Shown here: positions 20,824-28,864 of the stretch, piece after piece
Layout of the letters: each line of letters starts with the position of its first letter
Numbering within the stretch: the first letter of the stretch is position 1
DNA from: a virus
Length of the DNA: 28,864 nt
IMG/VR virus record: IMGVR_UViG_3300034375_002708
Span: 1-28,864 of that record
Strand: one strand, 5' to 3'
Position numbers and translations under genes: made by a program
The notes under the pieces: generated by a model
Database searches by the model: none
Told to the model about the DNA's origin: nothing
What the model saw: only the letters and a program-made list of their open reading frames with translations

Positions 20824-20996
20824 CAGGTGGCAGAAGGCAGGAATGGGATGCAATACTTGAGATGCCACTCACTGAGTTTCTGAATACTCTTGCATTTCAC
20901 ACCACGATAAGCAAACAGAGGCAGAAGCGATTAGAGAAGGCGGCAGCATCAGGTTTTGAATCGTATGTCTGTGCTTGTTTAAACGAACTGCTTTAA
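20263..20996 (+). CDS. Tail assembly chaperone, -1 frameshift product (gpGT-like)
   Basis: A -1 slip at T-TTT-TTT (20709-20715) moves the reading frame from the short form to an ORF ending at the TAA at 20994-20996. The shifted part reads FGSLSEIIKNYPNLFEGGG, then VFGWLGLVDRLAGG, EWDAILEMPLTEFLNTLAFH and ends YVCACLNELL. The GWLGLVDRLAGG and PLTEFLNTLAF blocks match C-terminal parts of chaperones in related phages, which are encoded in one frame there. This region has no good start of its own. A small TCGG/CCGA stem (20716-20731) follows. The shift is predicted from sequence. Confidence 0.65.
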
Positions 20997-21000
20997 TTCA

Positions 21001-21032
21001 GCCACTTCGCTTGATTTCTTAATTATAAATAG
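21001..21032 (+). promoter_or_regulatory. Upstream element shared with the scaffold gene
   Basis: GCCACTT at 21001-21007 and CTTAATTATAAATAG at 21018-21032 run directly into the ATG at 21033. The same arrangement, 26 of 35 bases identical with equal length, is found before the scaffold gene at 27773-27804. TATAAATA (21024-21031) resembles a T4-type late promoter but lies too close to the ATG to be a normal promoter, so an A/T-rich translation signal is an alternative. Confidence 0.45.
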
Positions 21033-22193
21033 ATGGCACTATCAGCAAGTCACCAAGTCAGTGGAACACATCAACCAGCCTATAACGATAATCTGTGGGT
21101 TGTTCAAGAAACATCCACCGGTATAACAGGCAATTTTAATTTTAAGTTTATCTGCGATGTCAAGAATACATCCGATGACCTACTCACAAGGATAAAAGTA
21201 CCTTTACACTTTGGCTCAAACAATAGAGGCGTGTTCAACATCGCTCGTGTTTTGGAGTCTTACGTCACTCACGATTGGGATTTTACAGATACGGCTTCTC
21301 AATCTTGCTCAAACTCTTTCTTTGATTACAAGCTTGAATTCGGTTACGAGTACAGCACAGGAGCAACGTCACCAATAGAGCAGACATTAGCAGAATTGAC
21401 TGTGACCGGTAACACAGTCTGGAATGCTGCACTATCACCGAGAGAGTTCTTAAACTATGATGAGGGTGATTATCTAATGGAGGCAAGTAGTACAGCTACA
21501 TTTTTAACCAATAACAATGCAAAAAAAATATACCGAGATCAAAAAGATTGGCTCTATGCTCTCCACGATGGTACTCTCGACCATCTACTTGTTACTTTTT
21601 CTGATAGTAGTACTAACACCATATCTGTGGCAGCCGACGATGTGGCTCGTGTCCCGATTGGTTCAAATATTTCGGGAGGCATACCAACGGGTGCAACGTC
21701 TTATACGATTCGCCCAGAGGATAGCTCGAATAATTTGGTCGGATCAGTTTATACGATAACCATAGACGAGCGTTGTTCAAAGTACGATGCGGTTGATGTG
21801 TTCTTTCTTAATCGATTGGGAGCAGTTGAGTCATTCAGATTCAACAAAGTCAGGAGGGATAACTTTAGCATTGACAGAAGGACATTCAAACAAAACCCAT
21901 ATTCATTAGATGGGCAGGATTACGCCTACACAAACCAAGACTTCAATACTTCACAATATTACACGGAGAGCAATCAAAGGATAACGCTAAACAGCGACCT
22001 AATCACAGAGGCGGAATCTGTGTGGTTAAGGGAATTGGTAATGAGTCCAAGAATTTGGTTGTATGATGGGGAGTTGTACCCGATAAACATAACCGATGCG
22101 GAATACGAGCAAAGGTATCACATCAATGACAAGGCGTTTAATTTAACCATTGAAGCAGAATTGAGTTTCCCAGATAAGGCTCAAAGACTATGA
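21033..22193 (+). CDS. Tail / baseplate structural protein
   Basis: 386 aa, beta-rich, no signal. Starts of strands are seen in NFNFKFICDVKN, TRIKVPLHFGSNN and, near the C-terminus, WLRELVMSPRIWLYDGELYP then KAFNLTIEAELSF. That C-terminal pattern (W-L-x-x-L-x-x-S-P, then internal lysine/phenylalanine strand) is found in tail proteins of Bacteroidetes phages next to the large baseplate protein. Likely located in the distal tail. It overlaps the next gene by ATGA and is preceded by the shared upstream element. Confidence 0.65.
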   Translation: MALSASHQVSGTHQPAYNDNLWVVQETSTGITGNFNFKFICDVKNTSDDLLTRIKVPLHFGSNNRGVFNIARVLESYVTHDWDFTDTASQSCSNSFFDYKLEFGYEYSTGATSPIEQTLAELTVTGNTVWNAALSPREFLNYDEGDYLMEASSTATFLTNNNAKKIYRDQKDWLYALHDGTLDHLLVTFSDSSTNTISVAADDVARVPIGSNISGGIPTGATSYTIRPEDSSNNLVGSVYTITIDERCSKYDAVDVFFLNRLGAVESFRFNKVRRDNFSIDRRTFKQNPYSLDGQDYAYTNQDFNTSQYYTESNQRITLNSDLITEAESVWLRELVMSPRIWLYDGELYPINITDAEYEQRYHINDKAFNLTIEAELSFPDKAQRL

Positions 22194-24892
22194 TAGAAAT
22201 TCTAATCAACGGAGAGAAGGTTGAGCTATCCCCTGACTTTGACATTGCCATCACTCGGTCTATTGCAGACATACGCAACCCAGAGCAGAGGAGTTCGGAC
22301 TATTCTAAAACGGTAACGATACCAGCGACTAAAGTAAACAATCAACTACTTGGACATATTTTTGAGGTTGGTAATGAGATAACAGGAAGCGGACAGTTCA
22401 CACCTGATTTTGATCCTACAAAAAAAGCCTCTTGTGTTGTTTTGGTGGACCAGTTCCCACAGATAGAGGGATTCATCAGGCTTACAGAGATTGAAGTCAG
22501 TAACAACAACCTAATTGCATACAAAGCGACCATTCACGGAGAGAGTGCAAACCTTTTCACAGACATTGAAAACGCAAAACTTGCAGACCTTGATTTCTCA
22601 GAATACAATCACACGGTAAACATCACCAACATCACAGACTCATGGGATTCTCAAATATATGTAGACGGAAGCCCTGAGGCTTTTGAGTATGGCGTAGGTT
22701 ATGTATGGAGTCAGTTAAGACCAAAACGAGCCATTGAGGAAGATTGTAGCAAGTGGAGGGTTGACGATCACACACCTTGCTTGTATGCCAAAACCATAGT
22801 TGATAAGATATTTACCACATACGGCTATCAGTATTCTGACGATTCCTTTTTTACAAGTGATGAATTTAAAAGGTTAGTTGTTCCTTATACATTTGGCGGA
22901 TTGTCAGAAACTCCAACAGGTGTAACAGATAGACTTTTCCAAGCTCAAGTAACAGCAACCACTACCCTAAGTGTGGGAGATGTTTTACCAGCCGCAAACG
23001 ATAGCACAGGAGGAAACTTTGACAATGGTGGGAACTACGATAATACAACCTATCAGTATACTGTGCCAGATTCGGGAAATTATGTTTGGTATGTTCAGTT
23101 GCAACTACAAGCAGCACCGGTCAACCCTGAAGAAGTACAAATGGGGCTTTACAGCGATACAGGTTCAGGCTTTCAACTTAGAGAATTATTATCGTTTGAG
23201 TTCAACTCTCTGTCAAGGCAAGAATTAGTCAAAATTGAAAGGAGTGCAGTATCTGGAGAAGTTTTTGAGGTTAGGTATGAGCAATATATAGACAGCTCAG
23301 GGATTGCTTCCAACATAGACATTGATATTGATGTATCATCATATTTTTACAATGGCTCAACGGCTTTCTCAATCGCCTACAATAAAACGGTTGACTTTGG
23401 TCAGTTCTTTACAGGTGACTACACACAGAAGGAATTTCTGTTGAACCTGGTTAAGATGTTCAATCTATACATTGAGCAAACCGATACAAAGACTCTGAGG
23501 ATAGAAACAAGAGATGAATTTTATAACGGTGACAATGTTGACTGGAGCAAGAAACTTGACTACTCACAGCCGCATCAGTTGCTACCGATGGGAGAACTGC
23601 AAAATAACCCATATAAATTCAGCTACAAAGACGGAGGCGATAATCTAAACAAGCAATACAAAGAAACGTATTCCCGTGTTTATGGTGATCGTGTGATTGC
23701 CATTGATAACGATTTTATCAAGCAAGAGAAAAAGATAGAGGTCACTTTTGAGCCTACAATTATGGCACAGGATAATATTTCAGGAAGGTATTATTCCCAC
23801 GTCAATATGAACGACTCAAATCTTCGCATTTTATACTATGGAGGAGCAAAACTAACTTCACCTTATTACACCTTTGATCAGAATCCTGCATCATCTCCAA
23901 ATCAAGAATACTACCCATTGACATTGCACATTGATGACACGGATGCAATGAGCTTTGATCTTAACTTTGGGATGGTTCAGAGGGCTTATGTTCCTGTAGG
24001 GTTTGCATATTCAAACGACAACCTGGTCAATAAATACTATTACAAGTACATCTCAGAGATAAGCGACAAGAACAGCAAAATCTTTAGAGGTTATTTCAGA
24101 ATAACGCCAAACGATTGGGCTAACATTTCATTTGCTGACTCTTATTTCTTTGAGGGGCAGTATTGGAAACTGAACAAAATCTCAGACTATCAACCACTGA
24201 AAGACGGGGTTTATTTGTGCGAGTTCTTGCTTTCTACATATTATACACCTTACATCAGCGACAATCAGAAAGTTGGTACAGGTGGATTTGATGGAGAAGG
24301 AGAAGCGACAAAAGACAGATTCCCGGTCGATGGTTCAGATGGTGAGCCTCTATTCAGCTACAAAGGCGGCTTAAACGTAGGCGATAATACTGGAAGTGAT
24401 GACACAATCACACACGGTAAAAACAATCAAGCGGATTCTGTTTTTGTTACGGTTGTAGGCAGTGAAGGAACAAAGGTTGGAAAGAATATGGAGTTCACCA
24501 CTGCTTTGAATTGCACAGACTTTGTAGTTCCTGAAGGTGGTAGAGTATATGTTGAAAATTACCCTGTCGTTGGTGCTTGGTTAGGTTCTGGCAAAGTGGT
24601 GAATATAGACGATACAGATTCTCCTTACTCAGCAACCTATGACGATTATCTCATTTTGTGCGATACTACAAACGGAAACATAACAGTTACCTTGCCTACC
24701 CCAAGCGATGCAAACAAGGGTAAGATGTATGTAATTAAAAAAACACAATCATCACACAACGTGACAATAAACGCAGGAGATGGCTCAATATTAATAGACG
24801 ATGCAACATCTCACACAGACAACGCCAAAAACGGATATGATCAAGTCATGTCTGACGGCTCACAATACTGGATAATAACTCACGGACACTAA
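22190..24892 (+). CDS. Large baseplate / tail-tip protein
   Basis: 900 aa. The N-terminus (MIEILINGEKVELSPDFDIA, SSDYSKTVTIPATKVNNQLL) is a conserved opening of large tail proteins in Bacteroidetes phages, with later blocks PCLYAKTIVDKIFTTYGYQY and EFLLNLVKMFNLYIE typical of the group. The last ~90 residues (YLILCDTTNGNITVTLPTPS, NVTINAGDGSILIDD, QVMSDGSQYWIITHGH) form a small beta domain commonly found at the C-terminus of fibre and tip proteins. Role: tail tip or host contact. Overlaps the next start by one base (TAATGG). Confidence 0.75.
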   Translation: MIEILINGEKVELSPDFDIAITRSIADIRNPEQRSSDYSKTVTIPATKVNNQLLGHIFEVGNEITGSGQFTPDFDPTKKASCVVLVDQFPQIEGFIRLTEIEVSNNNLIAYKATIHGESANLFTDIENAKLADLDFSEYNHTVNITNITDSWDSQIYVDGSPEAFEYGVGYVWSQLRPKRAIEEDCSKWRVDDHTPCLYAKTIVDKIFTTYGYQYSDDSFFTSDEFKRLVVPYTFGGLSETPTGVTDRLFQAQVTATTTLSVGDVLPAANDSTGGNFDNGGNYDNTTYQYTVPDSGNYVWYVQLQLQAAPVNPEEVQMGLYSDTGSGFQLRELLSFEFNSLSRQELVKIERSAVSGEVFEVRYEQYIDSSGIASNIDIDIDVSSYFYNGSTAFSIAYNKTVDFGQFFTGDYTQKEFLLNLVKMFNLYIEQTDTKTLRIETRDEFYNGDNVDWSKKLDYSQPHQLLPMGELQNNPYKFSYKDGGDNLNKQYKETYSRVYGDRVIAIDNDFIKQEKKIEVTFEPTIMAQDNISGRYYSHVNMNDSNLRILYYGGAKLTSPYYTFDQNPASSPNQEYYPLTLHIDDTDAMSFDLNFGMVQRAYVPVGFAYSNDNLVNKYYYKYISEISDKNSKIFRGYFRITPNDWANISFADSYFFEGQYWKLNKISDYQPLKDGVYLCEFLLSTYYTPYISDNQKVGTGGFDGEGEATKDRFPVDGSDGEPLFSYKGGLNVGDNTGSDDTITHGKNNQADSVFVTVVGSEGTKVGKNMEFTTALNCTDFVVPEGGRVYVENYPVVGAWLGSGKVVNIDDTDSPYSATYDDYLILCDTTNGNITVTLPTPSDANKGKMYVIKKTQSSHNVTINAGDGSILIDDATSHTDNAKNGYDQVMSDGSQYWIITHGH

Positions 24893-26514
24893 TGGCAATA
24901 AACGAAGCAGTAAATATAGATATTGACGTAAACGGAGTCAATACGGTAAAACAAGCGGCAGACGCTTATGAGGATTTAGGCGATGCAGTATCGCAAACGC
25001 AACTTGAAGCTGAGAAACTCGCTCAGCAATTTGGAATCAATGACAAGCGTACACAAGAAGCCATCAAGGTTGCTGGTAGATATAAGCAAGAGATGGAGCA
25101 GCTTGACTTCGCAATTGATGCGGCTCGTGGAGGTTCTGACCAATTATTTCGTGCAGCTCAAGGTGTGACGGCTGGTTTTGAAGTAGCGGCTGGTGCTGTT
25201 GCTTTATTCGGTGGGGAATCTGAGGAGCTTGAAAAAGTGATGCTCAAGGTTCAGGGTGCAATGGTGTTTTCTCAAGGTCTAAAAGACTTGCAAGAGTTTG
25301 GACCAGCACTTGTAAACCTTGCGGCAACTGTTAGAAGTAAAGTTGTAACAGCATTCACTACGTTAAGAGGGGCATTAATTGCAACGGGTATCGGTGCGGC
25401 TGCTGTTGCAGTTGGAGCATTACTTGCAAACTGGGATAAATTCACGTCTTATTTAACAAAGACCTTTCCAATACTTGAAAAATTAGGTAGTTTAATTGGT
25501 TCAGTATTTCAGCAAATGACAGATGCAGCAGGTATAACTTCAGAGGCTGCAAGACAACAAGAGCGATTTAATGAAGCAATCCAAGACAACATAGATGAAA
25601 CGGAAAGGCAAATAAAGATTGCACAAGCAAGAGGCGATCAAGCCAAAGTTTTAGCACTTCAGGAAAGCAAGTTATTAGATGAACTGACACTTGCTCAACA
25701 GGCATACACAGAAGATGAGAGTGCTGAAAATGAAAAACGCCTTAAGGATATTGAGTTAAACTTAGAACTCACAAGAATCGCTCAAGAAAACCATCAAAGA
25801 AAATTAAAAGAAATAAGAGATAAGGCAAGAGCAGAAGAAGCCAAAGAAAGAGCAGAGAGAGAAGCAGAACGACAAAAAGAAATCCGTCTTGAAAATGAGC
25901 GACAGAATGAAACTCAAGGAGCTGTTTTAAAAACAACGGAAACCAAACTTGAAAGCGATAAGATTGTTTTTGATTCTGAATCATTCTTAAATAAAGCAGA
26001 GGATAAATACACTAAAGATAAAATTGCAAGATTAGAAGCTGAGGCAATGGCACAAGAAGAACTGTATTATCTTTCACAAGATTTAGGAAATGCAGTTGTT
26101 TCTTTATTAGGAGAGCAGACAGCAGCAGGGAAAGCGGTTGCACTTGCTCAAATTGCAGCAGATACAGCAAGAGCATTATCTGGGGCTTTGGCTAATTCTA
26201 ACAGCCCAACACCTGAAAACGTAGCCACTGGAGGATTAGCAGGTATTGCTAAATACATAGCACTTGCAACTACTATTGTTACCAACGCCAAGAGAGCCAT
26301 TGATATTGTAAAAAGTGAAAATGTAACAGGGGCAGCATCAGGTAGTGCATCTTTACCAAGTCAAGCAGGAGCAACAGGTTTTCAAGCTCCATCCGTAAGG
26401 CTTCCAAGAACAGAGCAATTCACAGGGCAACAGAGAATCTACGTGACTGAATACGACATCAGCAACACCCAAGAAAAGGTCAGAGTCACAGAGGATGTGT
26501 CAATCGTAAAGTAA
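24892..26514 (+). CDS. Tail tape measure protein
   Basis: 540 aa. A repeated Ala-rich helical N-terminal region (VNTVKQAADAYEDLGDAVSQ), a hydrophobic stretch at about residues 160-180 (LIATGIGAAAVAVGALLANW) and a long charged coiled coil at about 220-350 (ARAEEAKERAEREAERQKE) are the usual pattern of tape measures, which set tail length. At roughly 1.5 A per residue, 540 aa would give a short siphovirus tail of about 80 nm. The C-terminal part is Ala/Gly/Ser-rich. It lies downstream of the tip protein, the reverse of the usual order. Confidence 0.75.
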   Translation: MAINEAVNIDIDVNGVNTVKQAADAYEDLGDAVSQTQLEAEKLAQQFGINDKRTQEAIKVAGRYKQEMEQLDFAIDAARGGSDQLFRAAQGVTAGFEVAAGAVALFGGESEELEKVMLKVQGAMVFSQGLKDLQEFGPALVNLAATVRSKVVTAFTTLRGALIATGIGAAAVAVGALLANWDKFTSYLTKTFPILEKLGSLIGSVFQQMTDAAGITSEAARQQERFNEAIQDNIDETERQIKIAQARGDQAKVLALQESKLLDELTLAQQAYTEDESAENEKRLKDIELNLELTRIAQENHQRKLKEIRDKARAEEAKERAEREAERQKEIRLENERQNETQGAVLKTTETKLESDKIVFDSESFLNKAEDKYTKDKIARLEAEAMAQEELYYLSQDLGNAVVSLLGEQTAAGKAVALAQIAADTARALSGALANSNSPTPENVATGGLAGIAKYIALATTIVTNAKRAIDIVKSENVTGAASGSASLPSQAGATGFQAPSVRLPRTEQFTGQQRIYVTEYDISNTQEKVRVTEDVSIVK

Positions 26515-26545
26515 ACCAATAAACTCAAATAATTAATTATATAAA

Positions 26546-27772
26546 ATGGACAAACTACCAGTATACAAGTTAGTCATCAATGACGAGGATGAAACAGGGG
26601 TGAACTTTGTTAGCCTTGTAACCAATCCAGCCATTGAGAGAGATTTTCAATACTTCAACCAAGACTTTGTGAATCCACGAGGCGGAGAGTCTGAGAATGA
26701 TTTTATCAGTCGATGTGTCAAAGTGGTAACCGGTGAAGGATATGATCAAGACCAGGCGGTTGCTATCTGCTACAATTATTGGAAAGGTGAAAAGTTCTTT
26801 GATGATTACCCAAAGGCAGCAAGTCAAAACGCTCAGAGAGGAATCAACCTAAACGAAAAGCTTGGAAACGATTGTGCGACATTAGTAGGCAAGAACAGAG
26901 CAAGGCAGTTGGTAGGTCGTGAAAACCTTTCCCTTGAAACAATAAAACGCACTTACTCTTATTTGTCAAGAGCAAAAGAATACTACAATCCAAGCGATAC
27001 AGAAGCGTGTGGTACTATTTCCTACTTGTTATGGGGAGGCGATGAAATGCTTAGATACACAGAGCGAAAGCTTGAAGAATTGGAATTGAGCAAAGCACGG
27101 AAGTTTGATGTTGACGTTTCAACTTTACCCGGTTACATCACTGAGGACTTGCCACTATTTAACACAAAAGAGGAGGCGGAAGCATACGCTGATAAGATAG
27201 GTTGCACAGGATCACATCAAATGGGTGAGAAGTGGATGCCATGTTCAGCAGAAGAAGCACACACTGATATTGAAACTCCGTTAAAAGCTCACAGCCATCA
27301 GATTGGTTTTGCTATTCAAGACGAGGAGAAAAGAATCATCACCGGTATGGCAATGGAGGCAGAAAAAAGGATTTACAGATACGATGCAGCAAGAGGTGAA
27401 TACTATGTTTACTTTGACGCTGACACCATCTTCCAGATTGCCAAGAAGTGGGCAAAGTCTGACCTGTATGATTCCGTAAACATCCACCACGAGAAAGAAA
27501 CAAAAGGGCTTTCATTGTTTGAGTCTTACATCGTTGATCGTGAGCGTGGCAAATACCCACCAAAGGGATATGACGAGGTTGCAGATGGTTCTTGGTTCTT
27601 GAGTTACATTGTTAACGATGATGACATTTGGGCAAGGGTAAAAGACGGAGAGTTCAAAGGATTCTCAGTTGAGGGCTTTTTTGACTTTGATGTTAACGAA
27701 GAAGAACGCCAATTGAACGCAATTTACAACGCTGTAAAGAAGGCAGTAGAGAAATGGGATGGTAAAAACTGA
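26546..27772 (+). CDS. XkdF-like head maturation protease with extra N-terminal domains
   Basis: 408 aa. Residues 1-35 open with VYKLVINDEDETGVNFVSLV as in XkdF-like proteins. Three insertions follow: about 40-85 (NDFISRCVKVVTGEGYDQDQ, VAICYNYW), about 92-170 (NRARQLVGRENLSLETIKRT, YLSRAKEYY, YLLWGG) and about 205-240 (GCTGSHQMGEKWMPC). The XkdF domain (about 248-395) contains HSHQIGFAIQDEEKRIITGM, NIHHE and GEFKGFSVEGFF. It probably cleaves scaffold and capsid during maturation. The extra domains are known singly in many phages, but I cannot tell their functions. Confidence 0.8.
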   Translation: MDKLPVYKLVINDEDETGVNFVSLVTNPAIERDFQYFNQDFVNPRGGESENDFISRCVKVVTGEGYDQDQAVAICYNYWKGEKFFDDYPKAASQNAQRGINLNEKLGNDCATLVGKNRARQLVGRENLSLETIKRTYSYLSRAKEYYNPSDTEACGTISYLLWGGDEMLRYTERKLEELELSKARKFDVDVSTLPGYITEDLPLFNTKEEAEAYADKIGCTGSHQMGEKWMPCSAEEAHTDIETPLKAHSHQIGFAIQDEEKRIITGMAMEAEKRIYRYDAARGEYYVYFDADTIFQIAKKWAKSDLYDSVNIHHEKETKGLSLFESYIVDRERGKYPPKGYDEVADGSWFLSYIVNDDDIWARVKDGEFKGFSVEGFFDFDVNEEERQLNAIYNAVKKAVEKWDGKN

Positions 27773-27804
27773 GCCACTTTATTTTAAACCTTAAATATAT
27801 ATAG
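27773..27804 (+). promoter_or_regulatory. Upstream element shared with the tail-protein gene
   Basis: GCCACTT at 27773-27779 and CCTTAAATATATATAG run directly into the ATG at 27805, matching in length and 26 of 35 bases the region before 21033. It lies in the 32-bp gap after the protease gene. It could be a late promoter or a translation signal. Confidence 0.45.
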
Positions 27805-28365
27805 ATGAATTCAAAAGAAGTATTGACCGAAATTCGCTCACTTCTATTTGGTGAAGAAGAAAAGAAAGAAGTTGAAATGGCAACTGCAACCCTTGTTGAC
27901 GGAACTATCGTTGAATGGGAAGGTGAGTTGGCTGTTGGAACTGAAATCTTTGTGCAAACAGGAGAAGGCTTAGTTGCTGCTCCTGATGCTGTTCACGAAG
28001 TAGAGGGCGGAATGCTCGTGACCACTGAGGGCGGTGTTGTCACTGAGATTGTAGAACCAGCCGAAGAAGTTGAAGAAGTAGCTGCTGAAGAAGCACCTGC
28101 TGAGTTCGCTTCACTTGAGGCTTTCAATTCTTTAGTTACTCGCTTTGAAGATGCCGTTGAAAAGCTCAACGCATTGGAGGAGAAACTAAACACAAACGAG
28201 AGTGCCTTTAACTCTATGAAAGAGGCATTCGGTAAAACTGTTGACTTGGTAGAAAAGGTTGCTGACCTTCCAAGTGAAGAACCAACTAAAGCTCCAGCAA
28301 AGTTGTCAAAGAAAGAGGAGCAATTCGCAAACATTGTAAAAATCGCAAAAACACTAAAAAAATAA
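27805..28365 (+). CDS. Capsid scaffolding protein
   Basis: 186 aa. The first part has short Gly/Thr strand repeats (ATLVDGTIVEWEGELAVGTE, APDAVHEVEGGMLVTTEGG) as found in scaffold proteins of Bacteroidetes phages. An acidic Glu-rich stretch (EPAEEVEEVAAEEAPAE) follows, then a coiled-coil helical C-terminus (FEDAVEKLNALEEKLN, KKEEQFANIVKIAKTLKK) suited to bind capsid subunits. The scaffold guides procapsid assembly and is removed by the upstream protease. It sits between protease and capsid genes, the standard order. Confidence 0.8.
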   Translation: MNSKEVLTEIRSLLFGEEEKKEVEMATATLVDGTIVEWEGELAVGTEIFVQTGEGLVAAPDAVHEVEGGMLVTTEGGVVTEIVEPAEEVEEVAAEEAPAEFASLEAFNSLVTRFEDAVEKLNALEEKLNTNESAFNSMKEAFGKTVDLVEKVADLPSEEPTKAPAKLSKKEEQFANIVKIAKTLKK

Positions 28366-28372
28366 AATAATC

Positions 28373-28864
28373 ATGGCATTTAATGTAACTGGTTTGACCG
28401 ACTATACCAACGAGCAAAGCACCGAGTTGGTAGTAAAGAGTTTATTTGGCTCAAAGACTGCTGCTGTACTACAAGCGGCTGGTCAGGTGCAAGTAGGTGT
28501 AAAGTCTGCTGAGGCTTTGAACATCTTAACTTCTGACGTATTTTTCCAAGCTGATGGCTGTGGGTACAACGCTTCAGGAAACACAACTTTCTCTCAGCGT
28601 GACATCACAGTAGGAAAGATTAAGGTAGAGGAAACTCTTTGCCCTAAGACTTTAGAGGCTAAGTGGATGCAGACTCAAATCGCTCCAGGTTCTCCTGAGG
28701 CTGTTCCATTTGAGGAGCAAATCGGTAACGAGAAAGCATCTCGTATCGCTAAGTTGTTAGAAGTAGCAATGTGGCAAGGTAACACTGCAACAAGTAACAC
28801 TAACCCTAACACAAATCGTTTTGATGGTTTCAACAAGATCATTGATGCGGCTTCTGCTTCTACT
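28373..28864 (+). CDS. Major capsid protein (3' end outside window)
   Basis: The frame from the ATG at 28373 is open to the last base, giving 164 codons. The start MAFNVTGLTDYTNEQSTELV and the blocks VGVKSAEALNILTSDVFFQ, TFSQRDITVGKIKVEETLCP and CPKTLEAKWMQTQIAPGSPE match the N-terminal part of the major capsid protein common in Bacteroidetes phages (HK97-like fold inferred). It begins 7 bp after the scaffold gene. The missing part would carry the rest of the P and A domains. Confidence 0.85.
   Translation, partial: MAFNVTGLTDYTNEQSTELVVKSLFGSKTAAVLQAAGQVQVGVKSAEALNILTSDVFFQADGCGYNASGNTTFSQRDITVGKIKVEETLCPKTLEAKWMQTQIAPGSPEAVPFEEQIGNEKASRIAKLLEVAMWQGNTATSNTNPNTNRFDGFNKIIDAASAST

Noticed and set aside
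21024-21031. T4-type late promoter TATAAATA
   Set aside because: It ends one base before the ATG, which would put the transcription start inside the gene; kept only as part of the shared upstream element.
27993-28334. 113-aa minus-strand ORF opposite the scaffold gene
   Set aside because: Ser/Thr-rich low-complexity product, as expected from the antisense of a Glu/Ala-rich coding region.
1-28864. tRNA genes, CRISPR arrays, integrase or attachment sites, insertion sequences
   Set aside because: None was seen: intergenic gaps are all under about 100 bases, no regular spacer arrays occur, and no recombinase or transposase motif was found in any frame.

Overview
The window is a stretch of a tailed double-stranded DNA phage (or prophage) of a Bacteroidetes host. 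Every supported gene reads on the + strand, nearly all genes abut or overlap by a few bases (many ATGA or TTGA junctions), and the window starts inside a tail-fibre gene and ends inside the major capsid gene. The host assignment rests on two things: promoters of the Bacteroidetes form (TTG, about 19-20 bp, TAnnTTTG) and protein families typical of Bacteroidetes phages (XkdF-like protease with its companion domains, DUF6291-like replication protein, scaffold and capsid type, C-terminal DDLPF tail). No integrase, tRNA, CRISPR array or insertion sequence was seen.

Layout. (1) 1-2.9 kb: tandem tail-fibre paralogues with LamG/carbohydrate-binding-like modules, then two small membrane proteins (holin candidates). 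(2) 2.9-8.4 kb: portal with an unusual C-terminal extension, neck proteins, a signal-peptide/coiled-coil/TM protein that may be spanin-like, a metallophosphoesterase, DUF3310, a GH108-type endolysin and a gp10-like tail completion protein. (3) 8.4-17.1 kb: early/middle genes from two strong near-leaderless promoters: small HTH protein, ERF annealing protein, YqaJ-type exonuclease, a structured leader with terminator, DUF6291-like replication protein, C5-cytosine methyltransferase with a long conserved-looking ORF in the +1 frame, a DnaA-domain-IV-like protein, a sigma-like factor, small membrane proteins, a DUF115/MptE-like protein, HNH, ParB-like protein and a 2OG-Fe(II) dioxygenase resembling TET/JBP. 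(4) 17.1-28.9 kb: a third promoter drives DUF7249-like protein, small terminase, a protein with an SSB-like tail, a GT4-type glycosyltransferase, large terminase, tail assembly chaperones with a -1 frameshift, tail/baseplate proteins, tape measure, XkdF-like protease, scaffold and major capsid protein.

How they may work together. The ERF and YqaJ proteins form a recombination pair. The DUF6291-like and DnaA-like proteins probably start replication. The sigma-like factor probably controls later genes. The methyltransferase, TET-like dioxygenase and glycosyltransferase could together make a hypermodified cytosine in phage DNA (5mC to 5hmC to glycosyl-hmC); this is inferred from families and co-location.

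Most interesting: (a) the overprinted 238-codon ORF inside the methyltransferase gene, which carries a motif-IX-like signature out of frame; (b) the 10986-11076 leader, with two hairpins whose loops are perfectly complementary over 7 nt, an embedded 16-codon peptide with its own AGGAG, and a terminator ending directly at the next start codon; (c) the putative cytosine hypermodification set; (d) three promoters with the same 4-nt gap between TTTG and ATG, and a sigma-like gene whose plausible start is AUC at that same distance from a TTTG.
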